Translations under genes and position numbers: made by a program
Assembly (NCBI GenBank): GCA_030068075.1
Contig: CM057826.1
Location: 60,857,312-60,921,311 of the forward strand
Direction of reading: 5' to 3'
Origin: Paguma larvata
Lineage: Eukaryota; Chordata; Mammalia; Carnivora; Viverridae
DNA: 64,000 nucleotides
Shown here: positions 33,596-44,417 of the stretch, piece by piece
How the letters are laid out: every line of letters starts with the position of its first letter
How positions within the stretch are numbered: position 1 is the first letter of the stretch
The notes under the pieces: generated by a model
The model's input: only the letters and a program-made list of their open reading frames with translations
Databases searched by the model: none
What the model was told of the DNA's origin: nothing

Positions 33596-34135
33596 GGACA
33601 TCCGTTCCCTAGTCACGGAAGAAGGAGGAATGTTTCTGGCGTTCCTTCCCTGCCCCTTGGAATCTCCTAGAATTTCTCTCCCCCCCGGTAGATCTCTGTC
33701 TGCCCTTTGGGGCTAGCAGCCCTGTGCCTGTAGCCAGGCTGCCGAGAAGCAAAAATATTCCTAGCGTGGACCCGGCCGGCGCCGTCACCGCGGAGCCTGG
33801 CGGGTGGCGTGCCTGGGAACGCAGGGCCGCCGGCAGGGGCATGCCACACTTGAGAGCGGTGGGGACTGCGGTTCACAGCAAGAACACACTGGGTGCCAAG
33901 AAGGCGGCTGCTACTCAGCACCGAACAGGGGCGGCTTTCAGAAATGCGGGCCCGGGACCGCCGGCCCTTAGGAGCTTCAAGAGAACCCCAGACTCGGCTT
34001 CTTACTTAGTAGGCCAAATCTCTGACTTTTTAAAACGGTAGGCAACTTTCGAAACACGCGTTGGACGCTAATCCAAACAGCACGTCTGTGGTCAAGGCGG
34101 TTGCACGGCCCTCGGGTTGTGGCCACTGACTTTTT
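33596..34135. other. CpG-dense stretch, no gene recognised
   Basis: CpGs are frequent around 33770-33850 ('cggccggcgccgtcaccg'). No splice-bounded exon, TATA box or repeat was recognised. Too short and weak to call a CpG-island promoter. Confidence 0.45.
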
Positions 34136-34139
34136 TTTT

Positions 34140-34200
34140 TTATTATTGAAAAGGAGACTGAGGTCCGGAGAGAAGAATTAGAACTCGAGTCTCAGGCTGC
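34140..34200 (-). repeat. MIR SINE fragment
   Basis: 'aaaggagactgaggtcc' and 'aattagaactcgagtc' fit an antisense MIR core. Confidence 0.4.
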
Positions 34201-34235
34201 CTTGTGCCGCGGAATTTTCTCCCACCGCGCGACCC

Positions 34236-34281
34236 TGCGTGCGCGCACACCCGCGTGTACGTGTGCACGCGTGCGGGTGGA
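34236..34281. other. Alternating CG/CA tract with Z-DNA potential
   Basis: Nearly perfect alternation of purine and pyrimidine over about 45 bases, including 'tgcgtgcgcgcacac' and 'gtgtgcacgcgtgcg'. Such tracts favour left-handed DNA. No protein or RNA is suggested. Confidence 0.6.
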
Positions 34282-34890
34282 CACAATCTGATAAAGGGCC
34301 GAAGCTCTACATACCAGCGTCCACAGCTATTCCTGGGAGAGAGAGATCCGTATCCGCGCCGTCTCCACGGTTGCGACAGGCGATCAATGTTTCCACGTGT
34401 TTGCTCGCCCCTCGCCCCTGGTTGCATCAGCCGCCGTCAACTCCCATTGCGTCAGCTTCCTTTCCATGCGTTTTCTCCTCTGTATCCCTCACCCGGGGCT
34501 CCGGGGATTGAAGTAAGGTTATTATCCGCATTGAATGGAGAAGGAGACGGACCTGGGGTGCATGGGGACCAGCCGAAGTCACATGGGGAGTGAGAGGCCG
34601 AGAGAGCCTTCAGGCTCCCTCCCCCACGTTCCTCTGTATTCGAGTTTCCCCACTTCCCGCCCCAGAGGGCCTGCTCCTACTCCTTCCTGGTTTGGGCCCC
34701 TTCAGACATTCTGAGCCCACGAGTCCGGAGTCCCCCGCAAACCCCAGGGAGACAGAAAATCCCTAGAGAGGCCGGGAGGCAGCGGGACTCAGGAGGGAAA
34801 CATCTAGATCTTTTCTCTCCCATCTCCTTGAAGCACCATTTCATTATTCCCCAGGATTGCCCTGGGGAAGAAGGGCTTGGTTGAAGAGGA
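34282..34890. other. Unassigned DNA with a possible MIR at 34510-34600
   Basis: 'gttattatccgcattg' and 'agccgaagtcacatgg' hint at an antisense MIR. Otherwise nothing recognised. Confidence 0.45.
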
Positions 34891-35138
34891 AGATTCTGTA
34901 CTTTTTTTTTAAATTTTTTTAATGTTTATTTATTTTTGAGACAGAGAGAGACAGAGCATGAGTAGGGGAGGGGCAGAGAGAGAGGGAGACACAGAATCCG
35001 AAGCAGGCTCCAGGCTCTGAGCTGTCAGCACAGAGCCCGACACGGGGCTTGAACCCATAGACCGCGAGATCATGACCTGGGCCGAAGTCGGATGCTCAAC
35101 CGACTGAGCCACCCAAGCGCCCCAGATTCTATACTTTT
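34891..35138 (-). mobile_element. CAN-SINE, antisense, with target duplication
   Basis: Element at 34906-35123, from 'tttttttaatgtttattt' to 'gagccacccaagcgcccc'. The duplication 'agattctgtactttt' / 'agattctatactttt' (34891-34905, 35124-35138) differs by one base. Confidence 0.96.
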
Positions 35139-35685
35139 AACCCTCGGTCCTCCCTACCTCTGTATGGGGCTAGGGCCTAAGCTGGGTCTCTGGAGCACCG
35201 ATTACCCACGGCATTCTAGATGTTTCCAAGATCGGGACGAAATTTCAGCATGAAGTCCCTAAGGATAGGCACCTGGTCCCTCTCATTTCCAGTGTATTCT
35301 CGGAATCTGAGAAAGAGCTTGGCAGGTAGCAGCTGCTCCTTTAATGTAAAGGAGGGAAAAAGGAAAGGAGGGAGGGAAGGAAGAAACAAAGAGGAAAGAA
35401 GGGAAGAAGGCAAGGAAATCTCGGTGCGGACGCCTAATCCTTAGAATTAAAGCCCTAACGATGAAGGCAGCAGTCAAGCCCCTGCCAACATCTAGAACAC
35501 CGCGGATAATTCTTAGCGAGGAATTCCAGCTCCCGTTAGGAGAGGCGCGGTGGAGGCGGCAGGTAAACTGTCAGGACCTCCGAATCAATCTCAGCGGAGC
35601 CGCTGGCCTCGGACGAGTAATTTCGTCTTTCTGAGCTTCGGTTTATCCCCTGTTTTCTGCGGATGCTGTAAAATCCTACCCCAAA
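35139..35685. other. Unassigned DNA with a purine-rich tract
   Basis: GGGA/GGAAG-rich low-complexity sequence at about 35345-35420. No gene. Confidence 0.5.
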
Positions 35686-36015
35686 GGAGGGCGCTTAAAA
35701 CAACGCCCATTGACTCTCTTGCAGCCCTGGAGATCTGAGGTCTGAAGGCAGCTTTCTGGAGGCTCTAGGGCAGAACCCATTCTCCTGTCTTAACAGCTCC
35801 CAGAGGTCACCTGCACTCCGCAGTGGGGGGACTGTCCCTGGCCAGCTGCTGCTTCTGTCCTGTCTTTGGCTCTGACACCCTTGCCTCCCCCTGTAAGACC
35901 TCCGTGATTACACTGGACCTGCCCAGATAGTCCAAGACAATCAATCCACCCGACAGCCTTAGACAAACTCTGCCAGTATGGTCCCTTTTGTTGTGTAAGG
36001 TGACGAACGCACTGG
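35686..36015 (-). mobile_element. MaLR/MLT1-like LTR, antisense
   Basis: 'ggagggcgcttaaaacaac', 'ggaggctctagggcag' and 'gaccttccgtgattac'-type blocks ('gacctccgtgattacac') follow the antisense MaLR order seen at 1066-1508. Confidence 0.55.
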
Positions 36016-36036
36016 TTCTGGGGCCATCCTTCTACC

Positions 36037-36422
36037 ACACACACACACACACACACACACACGGATACACACAGATACACACAGACTCACACACAGACAC
36101 ACACACAGACACAGACCCACACACAGACACACACACAGAGATATACGCACAGATACACACACAGAGATACACGCAGAGACTCGCACACACAGACACAGAG
36201 ATACACACACAGATACACACAGACACAGACTCACACACACAGACACACATAGATACACACAGATACTACACACAGACACACACACAGACACACACACACA
36301 AATATATACACACACAGACACACACAATGTTAACCTGCCTAATATCCCCCACACACACAAACATAGACATACATACACACACACAGATACATACAGACAC
36401 ACACACAGACACACGCACGCAC
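36037..36422 (+). repeat. CA / CACAGA / CACAGATA minisatellite
   Basis: A pure CA run of about 25 bases is followed by ~350 bases of CACA units mixed with CAGA, CAGATA and CAGACTCA variants. A non-repeat interruption lies at about 36327-36350. It makes long Cys/Val and His/Thr frames that are not genes. Confidence 0.95.
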
Positions 36423-36974
36423 AGTATTAACCTAGTAGTTTTGAGTACTAAGCGAAAACATGCCCACTGAGCACGGGACACACAGTGGGAACTTCGTGAA
36501 GAGTACTCCCTCCCGGGTCTCGGGGCTGCGGCACACTGGGCCTTGGGGCTCACACAGTCCTGAAACATCTTTTTCATACTAAGCAATGTGACAGAATGTC
36601 AAAGAAATATTTGAAAAAGATGAAAATCCCCGACGTCTCAATTCCTGAGACTAAGTTTATTTACCGTTGCGTGGGGATGTCTGGTCATTACCCAGACACA
36701 GACACAGCTGACACGGCTGGAACCGTACTGAATATGCCTTCCTACCAAACCTGCCTTCTCTCCACTTCTCGTGGGACTATTGGCCTGGGTCCTTGTCGTC
36801 ACACTCCCATGACGTCGTAGCAAAGTGTCATTTGCAAAGAGGGCTTTTCATTTTCTGTCCTGATGTGTTGTAATTTCCTTAGCCGCTCTCTAGAGTCGGA
36901 GAAGCTCAAGGTTATTCTATTTTTTAATATAATTTGGGGGGTTTTTTTTGCTGTTTTTAAGAATATTGCCAAGA
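36423..36974. other. Unassigned DNA
   Basis: Nothing recognised. Confidence 0.45.
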
Positions 36975-37260
36975 ATATCTTTATTGAGGTCACAGTGAAT
37001 GTGGTATATATTTACATATGTATATATAAATATATGTTTTTTAGTCACAGTAAATGTGAAATATATTTACATATTTATATATAAATGCATGTTATGTACT
37101 TACATATAATACATTTTCACTATACTATATAACACATACTTATATAGGTATGTAACATACATAGTAAATCATATATATAATTTATTTATATATGAATATA
37201 TGACTAAATATATAAAAGTACATTTTTATATATACTACATATTTATAGATATGTACACTG
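36975..37260. repeat. TA-rich low-complexity tract
   Basis: TATATA/TACATA-rich sequence with two similar ~55-base blocks ('ttacatatgtatatataa' and 'ttacatatttatatataa', each after a 'agt...gaat/aaatgtg' phrase), so part of it is an imperfect local duplication. Confidence 0.8.
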
Positions 37261-37374
37261 CTTGTCGAGGAAATGAATAAACGATTGGATGGAATGATTA
37301 ATATAGGAATAAGAGAGTTGATACATGAATAATGAAGGAGCAAATAATTTAATTAATAAGCAAATTGCTGAGTC

Positions 37375-37860
37375 ATTCGTTCGTTCCTTCTACAAATCTT
37401 TGTGTGACTAAGAAGAAACGCTCGGACAAGACCCAACCCTCGTGAGGCTGACATTCCGGTGGAGAAGGGAGGGAGAATGAGCAAAGAAGAAAATGACAAG
37501 ATAAGTTCAGAGAGTGAAGACGGTGCGTGTGCAGAAGATAACCAGGGGAGAGGCTGGGAGGGGGCGAGGGCACGGAGGGTGAAGAACTGTCCACAGGGCC
37601 ATTGGGAGAGTCTCCTCTGAGGTGGGACGCTCAGAGCTGAGACCCGCATGATGAAGGGGGACCGGTCGTGCAAAGATCCTGGGGCTGGGGGGCAGGACTT
37701 AAGACTGCAAAGAGCTCCGTGTTCAAAGGATAGGAGGAAACCAAAGCACAGCGAGCAAGGGGGAGGGTCTAACTCAATGCGGCCTCGGAAGGCCCGGGGC
37801 TTAGGTCACGAAGGGTTTGAAGTTCTAAGCAGAGAAGGGAGGTTCGTAAATCACAGAAAC
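37375..37860 (-). repeat. L2 LINE, antisense
   Basis: 'cattcgttcgttcctt', 'cctcgtgaggctgacattc', 'agaatgagcaaagaag' and 'ctggggctggggggcagg' fit an antisense L2 3' region. Confidence 0.65.
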
Positions 37861-38254
37861 AAAGGAGCGAGTGAATGAGTGAGTGAGCCATGAAGGTAAG
37901 CCTGGACGAAAGCGTGTGGGACTGTGTTGAAGGGTGTGGGTGGTGGGCAGGAGATGCCCCCCCAAGCCGGCTTTAGGAATAAACAGCCATTGCCTCGCAC
38001 ACAGGAGGTGCTGCCAGCAGAGAGCCCTCTGCTCTCAGAGGAAGAGAGCCCTCCCTCCCACCCCCTTCTCAGGCCCCCGGGCTCGTCTGTCTTGGGAACT
38101 TCCCCAGGGTGGGCCGGCGGGGTGCAGGGGTGGGTCCCCACTGAGACCACACACGGCTGCAAATCTCCTCCGGCTCCTCCCTTCCATGGGTGCTGACGGC
38201 CAGATGCGCCCTAATGAGGCTCCTGTCTGAAGGAACACGTGAGTAAAGGAAGGA
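37861..38254. other. Unassigned GC-rich DNA
   Basis: Overlapping frames of up to 111 codons. No domain or repeat. Confidence 0.5.
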
Positions 38255-38292
38255 GGAATGAATGCATGAATGAATGAATGAATGAATGAATG
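38255..38292 (+). repeat. (TGAA)n microsatellite
   Basis: About nine GAAT/TGAA units with one GCAT variant. Confidence 0.95.
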
Positions 38293-38501
38293 AGGAGCGA
38301 CCTGAACAAGTGGCCAACTCACATGTGTGGGACATGGCCCCTTTCCCACCTGCCCCAGGAAGGTCCGCACAGAGCCTGCCGGGAGTCTCGCCGGAAACCC
38401 AGGCTCCCGAGGCCCTTCCGGGCGGGCATCTCGGCCTCCCCGCCTGGGAAAGCAGGCACTGGGCTGCCAGAGCAGCAGTGTCCACAGCAGACGGAGGCCC
38501 C

Positions 38502-38537
38502 GGTGTCCACCCCGCTGTCCACCCCGGTGTCCACCCC
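38502..38537 (+). repeat. 12-bp tandem repeat, three copies
   Basis: GGTGTCCACCCC, GCTGTCCACCCC, GGTGTCCACCCC in direct succession, with related single copies on either side. Confidence 0.85.
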
Positions 38538-39233
38538 AGTTTCCCAGCCCCGAAAGCCTCCCCGGCTCCCAACAACGTGCACTCAGGGCCCTGAGGGCAT
38601 CCTTTGGGAGACCCTTTAAAACAAATTTTTGTTTAACCTCCTCCGTGACCCATAGCGTACATAGGCTCCTGAAATATGCTCAATTTCTGTTTGTTTAAAG
38701 AGAGTTTATTTGGCGCTTGCTAGAGCAGAACCGCTGTTACCGTTCACTCCACCGTGAGCGTTAACCTGACGCGAGCCGCTTGGCATCTTTAATTATCCAG
38801 ATGAGTATTTTTTCTCACTCCCCCCGCCCCAGCTTTTTCCTTTTTCTGTTTTTAGGAGAAAATGCCGGGCAGGCAGCAAAGACCAACTCTACCGGCCCAG
38901 GGCGCTGGTCAGTAGGAATCTTGAACTGCGTGGTACAACGTGGAGGCCCCGGCCACGAAGGTCTGAGCGGTACTTGAAACCGCTGTGGAAACTGAAGTGG
39001 AAGGGTGTGCTGTGAGTGTACCAGATTTTGAAGAGTTAGGGCAAAAAAAAAAAAAAAAAAAATTAAACATATACTATCTTGTACGTGACATGATGAAATA
39101 ATAACGCTTAGGGTATTTTCAGTTAAATAAAATACGTTATTACAATCGATTTACCTGTTTCTTTGAACTTTTTTAACGTGGCTGCTAGAACACTTCAAAT
39201 AATTCGGGTGGCATGTGTGGCATTTCCTTTCTT
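38538..39233. other. Unassigned DNA
   Basis: An A run of about 19 bases lies near 39043-39061. No gene or repeat family was identified. Confidence 0.5.
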
Positions 39234-39316
39234 AAAGTGTGTTTATTTATATGGAGGTGGGGGAGGGGCGGAGCACGAGAGAGGGCGAGAGAATCCCAAG
39301 CAGGCTCCGCGCCGTC
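39234..39316 (-). mobile_element. Truncated CAN-SINE, antisense
   Basis: Only the tail half remains: 'gtgtgtttatttatat', 'ggtgggggaggggcgg' and 'caagcaggctccgcgcc'. The tRNA-like head is missing. Confidence 0.75.
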
Positions 39317-39894
39317 ATTTGCAAGGGCTGCGAATGGTCTCGTTATTTCCGGCCAGCCCTCCTGCTGACCCCCGGCTTGCACTGGCATCCAAGAGGCATC
39401 AGGGAAGGCTGAGGGTGGGGGGCGGTGTTTGTGGGACGCTAGACCTCGGGCCGCTGGGGAACTTTTGCACCAGCTCTGGGTCTGTCCCTTTCCGGGTCCC
39501 ACCCAGCCGTCTGGCGCTGGGCAGGGCTGCCTCTCGTTGACTCGGGAGCGTGCGGGAAAATCGTGTTGATCCCGCTGCAGGGCTTGAGGTTGAGGGCGGT
39601 CAGGGCAGTGCTCCTGGAGACTCCAGTGGCTCGCCAGCTGGGGCAAACTGTCGGATTCTGCCGATCGGGCAGAAATTAACTGCTGGAGAGAATACAGCAG
39701 AGGGGCTCCAGCCGAGACGAGCCGCCAAAGGTCTTCGGGGGCAACGTGGAGATTCGCCCTGGCTCTTCATGGGATGGGAGTTCCCATGTACGGACGTCGT
39801 CTTTATCTGTGACCTTAGTCGGAGTCTGGTTCACAGACCAGTTCTCAGACTGGCCTGTCCTGGGAGCTTGGAAGAAATGTATAGACTCTCATTC
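39317..39894. other. Unassigned GC-rich DNA
   Basis: Nothing recognised; frames of up to 162 codons with no domain. Confidence 0.5.
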
Positions 39895-40545
39895 CTTGGA
39901 TCAGGCAGGGCTCTTCCGAGAAACAGAACAGTTATAGACACGAAGTATCTGTATCTTGCACACGTAGGATGTCTGTACAGTAGGTACATATATAGCTATG
40001 TATATATCTCTCTCATTCACAGATATTTCTCTCGATGACACACTGAATAACAGCAGTGAGGCTATTTCCTGTCAAATAAAATATATTACCGAAATGGACT
40101 TACGTTTCTTACATATTAGTAAAATGTTACATTAATTAAAATAAAATCGTATTATTAAAATTCAAATACGTCATAGATAGATTTAGACAGTTATGAGAGG
40201 GAGAGAGAGAAAGAGAGATTTTAAGGAATTGCCTCCCGTAATCGTGAGGGCCGGCGAGTCCAAAATCGGCGGGGCATTGGTTAGCCTGCGGCCGCGGGAA
40301 AAAGTTGACATTGCAGCCCTTCTGGAGAATTCCTTCTTCTTCGGGGCACCTCCGTCCTTTCTCTCAAGGCTTCTACTGATTGCACGAGGCCCACCCACAT
40401 CACAGAGAATAAACTGCTCTACTCGAAATCCAGCGATGTCAGCGGTCATCCCACCTAACAAATACCTTCACGGTGACATCTAGACTGGTGTTTCACCCAA
40501 TAACTGGGTACCATGGCCTGGCCGAGGTGACGCATAAAATTAAAT
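39895..40545 (-). mobile_element. ERVL-type (MLT2-like) LTR, antisense
   Basis: 'ctcttccgagaaacagaac' at the left and 'tggtgtttcacccaataac' with 'cgcataaaattaaatc' at the right are the two ends of an antisense MLT2-type LTR. Between them are 'ttaaggaattgcctcccg', 'gcgagtccaaaatcgg' and 'cgaggcccacccacatc'. A TA-rich filler occupies about 39960-40185. CpGs are frequent in the body. No viral gene is present. Confidence 0.75.
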
Positions 40546-40999
40546 CACATCCCGCCACCCTCAACCCTCCGGAATCGGCATCTGCATTTGAGTAAGAGCC
40601 ACCCCCCCCCCCCCGCCCCGGGAATGCGGTGAGCACATGAAAAAAGCCTGAGAGATTTATCCCGGACTTCTCTGAGAGTCTCCTCCCCATATGTCAGGGC
40701 CCCACGCCCAGGCCCCCAGCCACCTCCGCCACGCCCCACACTCGGAACCAGCGTCGTGGGTGGTTCCGTCCGCTACACGTGAAGACTCGCGGTCTGATAC
40801 GTTGTGATTTGACAGGCGAGGAAACCAAGAGCCCAGGCCTGGAAGCACTTTCTGGTGAGGTCTCGAAAACTCCCTGGGCAGAAAGGTGCGCCAGGGCGAG
40901 GGCCGCCTCTGTTTCGTTGTCCTCTCGATCCCCAGCCCCTGGCGCTAGTTTCCTGGCACGAAATAAGAATCAAACAAACAGTATTAAATAAATCCCTTC
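40546..40999. other. Unassigned DNA with a C run
   Basis: A C run of about 14 at 40602-40615. No gene recognised. Confidence 0.5.
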
Positions 41000-41130
41000 T
41001 GTAGGCTTCGGTTTCCCGTCTCTAATATGTAGATAGTCACCTACATACAAGGTGGAGAATCTTGTATGAGAGATATGGGGAAGTCGGGGACCCTGAGCTG
41101 GGCGCACAGTAGGCCCTCAGGAAGTCCTAG
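41000..41130 (+). repeat. MIR SINE fragment
   Basis: 'ggtttcccgtctctaat' and 'gcacagtaggccctcagg' are sense MIR landmarks. Confidence 0.6.
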
Positions 41131-41364
41131 GTAAGGGATGTTCAGCGCATGTCTGCTGGGCGAGTCAACATGGCCCCGCTTCAGCACGTGAACACTCAGG
41201 GTGCAGCAACGATCTCATGCCCCAAGCTTACAGGATGGAGCCCTGACAGGGTGCCTTCTAGAAGGATTGGTTACCACCACCAGCAATGTGCAGCGTGCGC
41301 GTGGCTCTTGGCATCTCACAAAGGGCTCTATGGGTATCACGTCCCGAGAACCTACGGCAGTGCC

Positions 41365-41465
41365 GGGAGGTATCCTTGCTATTAAGATCGCTGTCGTTGT
41401 CATTTTGCAGACGAGGGACACTCAGACTCAGGGATACTCAGCACGCCGCGTGAGGCTACTAACAG
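41365..41465 (-). repeat. MIR SINE fragment
   Basis: 'cattttgcagacgaggg' with 'cactcagactcaggg' marks an antisense MIR. Confidence 0.65.
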
Positions 41466-41564
41466 GGAATGCTTTTTTCCTAGCGTCGATGTCTCCTACC
41501 ATCCGTTTCCCTTTGAAAGAGGAGAGGAAGAGAGGGAGGGTGTCTGCACACGAGCCTGGCCGTC

Positions 41565-41620
41565 TACCAGCGTGTACGCACATGTGCCCGCATGTGCGGG
41601 TATGGGCGTGGGCGCACAAG
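41565..41620. other. CG/CA alternating tract with short hairpin
   Basis: The tract 'gtgtacgcacatgtgc' continues into CCCGCA-TG-TGCGGG (41587-41600), a 6-bp stem with a 2-base loop. Z-DNA or cruciform potential only. Confidence 0.5.
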
Positions 41621-41734
41621 ACTAAATACGGGCACCGGAGGGTGGGGAACGATTTAATCTAATCCCGAAAGGACCGGCAGAACTCTTGGGTGTCCCTCGA
41701 AGTCAAGCTTCTTTCCAGGTCACCGAAGTTTACA

Positions 41735-42110
41735 CTTGGGTAATAACACACGCGTAATTAACTGAACAAATATAATGAATCTATCTGCAGTGACATGATA
41801 GTTGGTGCTGAATCCTATTAAAGCACATTTAATTAAAAATGCATTAAACCTTCAAGCTTTGGAACACGCCCTGCCCTTCTTCAAAGCCTCCCCTCCATTA
41901 AAGCCTTCCCCACTATTAACTGTGAGTCAGCCTGTGACCCTATGGGCATGACCGGGTGAGGTGAAGTGGCTTTTAAATGCCTGAACCAGTATATCACAGG
42001 CACTAATGGATTTAAATCAGGGAGATTAATTCCATTCACTCGGCTCCTTGTCTCAGAAACAACTGTCACGCTGAGCCTAATTGCTGGAGATGGTTGACGG
42101 CACCGGGCGG
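41735..42110. promoter_or_regulatory. Candidate conserved element D
   Basis: Repeat-free AT-rich block with TAATTA (41755-41760), 'atttaattaaaaatgc' (from 41827), 'ggcactaatggattt', 'ggagattaattccatt' and CTAATTG near 42077. Dense homeodomain cores without repeat signature suggest an enhancer. Conservation not tested. Confidence 0.42.
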
Positions 42111-43571
42111 ACAGCCTCCTGAAGTTGGTTGGTGGCCAATCGTCAATTATTTGGGCTTCTGTGCAGTGGGGATATAAGGGTGATTAAGATCCGCGGACAA
42201 CCCCAACAGCCCTAGTTTACCATTAACTTCTGTCTCCTCGGCACCCGAGTTTCTCCAGGCGCAGGAGGCGGCAAGGTGCGGTGTGAGGGTGTCCGGGTGG
42301 GGATCTCAGCTCTCCCAGCCCCATGTGCCATATTGCTCCCATGGTGGGAGATGGCACAAGCTACTGGCCTCCTGGAGTGCCTTTGTCCTTCCTCTCTGCT
42401 TAGTTCGTTCCTACCTGCCCTCCACATACTGACCGAATGAATGGGTGAGTAGCGAACGAGACAAGTGACCGGGAGCCTCTAAGGGGGAATGCAAAATCTT
42501 ATATCTGTGCAGCATCGACTCCCCTGCAGAGGGTTTTAAAGGATACAATTCTCCCTCCTTGGCTCCGCCCCATCCTTTGTCCAGGGCAGGCATTATTTTC
42601 AGCCCCTCTTTCTAAAGCGGGCTTCCCAGCGGAGGAAACAGAACATGAAATTGATCACCGTCGCTGAGCGGGGAGGGGCAAAAAGCCAGGATCTGAACCT
42701 CCCGTCTCTCGCCCCTTTTCCGTGCTCCCTCTGAGTAATCTCTAGGAGCATTGCTTCACCAGCCCGCTGATTCACGAAGAGCTGGCGGGAGGAGCTTCCT
42801 GCCCAGGCAGAATGGGAGAAAGCCTGTCTCTGGTGCGGGGGTGGGGGAGAGGAGAAGGGGACAGGAGGCGGGACCCTGATGGGTTCGGTGGTGGGCCGGG
42901 GCTGCCGCTCCAGCCACAGACAGATCCGTGGGGTGCATGGCTGACTTCGTGGGCGAGGGACCTGCTCAAAAGCTAGAAGGGCTCCAGGTGCAATGCTGTG
43001 CTCTCATCTTGAAATTCTTAGGCATTTTTGATCAAGAGCCCCCTCACTTTTTATTTTGCGCTTGGCCCTGCCAGTTACGTAGCCAGGCCTGGTGCCGAGG
43101 GCAGGTCTGGGGTGTGAGTTCTGCCCAGCCCCTGCGACCTTCCCTGGCTCTCCAAAAGCCTTACCACGCAGCCTCTTCCTTGATGGCAGCGTCACTTCCG
43201 TCTCCCCTGGCGTAGCTGTTTGCCCACGGTAAAGGCCCCCAGCGCACAGCAGATGCTTAGTAACTGGGAGGCAAGAGACTTGCAGTAGCTGTGGCAGGAG
43301 CCTGGTTCACCCGCTAGTCCTTTGCAGACTGCCGGAGGCTTCTGAATTATCAGTCGTTTTTAGCCCCACGGCAAATGCATGACCGGGAAAGATTTTCACT
43401 CACCCTATCTTCACCGAGAATCACCGTACACGTTAGCACATTCGAGAGCCTGAGAAGTCCAGCAGCAAAGACACCCTTTGACTCTGCTGAGGCCAGCCTT
43501 CTCCGAATCTCAGTGACTATGGATACATTTTTCCCCCAATCCACTTAGTCATGGAATCCGGTCCTGAAAGG
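42111..43571. other. Unassigned DNA (~1.4 kb)
   Basis: No gene recognised. A weak antisense MIR-like core lies at about 42630-42700 ('agcggaggaaacagaac'). Frames of up to 95 codons. Confidence 0.5.
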
Positions 43572-43793
43572 GTGGAGGCGAAGGGACCCCTGAGTGGCCC
43601 TTGGTTAAGCGTCTGACTGCAGCTAGGTCATGATCTCATGGTTCATGAGTTCGAGCCCTGCATGGGGCTCTGTGCTGACAGTGCGGAGCCTGCTTCGGAT
43701 TCCCTGTCTCCCTCTCTCTCTGGCCCTCCCCCTCTTACTCTCTCTCTCTCTCTCTCTCTCAAAAATAATCAACATTAAAAAAAAGTGGAGATG
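43572..43793 (+). mobile_element. CAN-SINE, sense
   Basis: Element at about 43582-43783, head 'gggacccctgagtggccc', CT expansion near 43737-43760 and tail 'aaaaataatcaacatt'. Possible imperfect duplication 'gtggaggcga' / 'gtggagatga'. Confidence 0.92.
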
Positions 43794-44391
43794 ACGATGT
43801 GGATGGAGGAGTGAGAGTTAACAGCAAGGAGGGAAGACAAATGTTGTAACAGGACGTCTCCGCACACGTCAGTGTGTGTCAGCAACTACTAACAAAAGGA
43901 CCAAAGCTTTGTTGCCTTTCCCTCATTGCTTTCTCTTACCCTGGTTTTGTTAGGAACGACGGCAAGCCCGTGAGACCGTCTTTGTCTGCCCGGGCTATTG
44001 CAGCAATGGAGGATGCAACTGTCTGCAGGATGCGTTGCCCAGAGGACGAGAGAGCGGGGACTTTCAGGGGGCTGGGGACTTAACAAACGCTCATAAACAC
44101 GTGAGATCACTTCGAGCAAAGTAATCAAAGCATCAAATGATATAAACACCACATTAGGGTATAGCGTGACTCATACTTGTGGTTCGACATGCACAGATCA
44201 GCCGCAAAGAGCAACCTGATCCCAGAAGCCTCGGCTCTCCCGTGACTGGTGTGAAACACGAACAGAAAAATGGAAGGAAGCCTGCCTACGCGGAAACTCT
44301 AGAAGCTGAGCTCTGACAAGGAATGCTGTGGGCAGTCCCGAGTCCCACGTCTTCATGGGGGAATGAAGTCCTAGTGCTTTTGGAGCAGAAG
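43794..44391. other. Unassigned DNA
   Basis: Nothing recognised. Confidence 0.5.
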
Positions 44392-44417
44392 AGGACCTTC
44401 TAGAAGGACCTTCTAGA
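44392..44417 (+). repeat. 13-bp direct duplication
   Basis: AGGACCTTCTAGA occurs twice in tandem. Confidence 0.9.

Noticed and set aside
33596..34135. CpG island promoter
   Set aside because: CpGs are frequent only in short stretches, and no exon or transcription motif accompanies them.
36037..36422. Regularly spaced repeat units suggesting a CRISPR array
   Set aside because: Units are short CA-type variants without unique spacers, and the DNA is mammalian.
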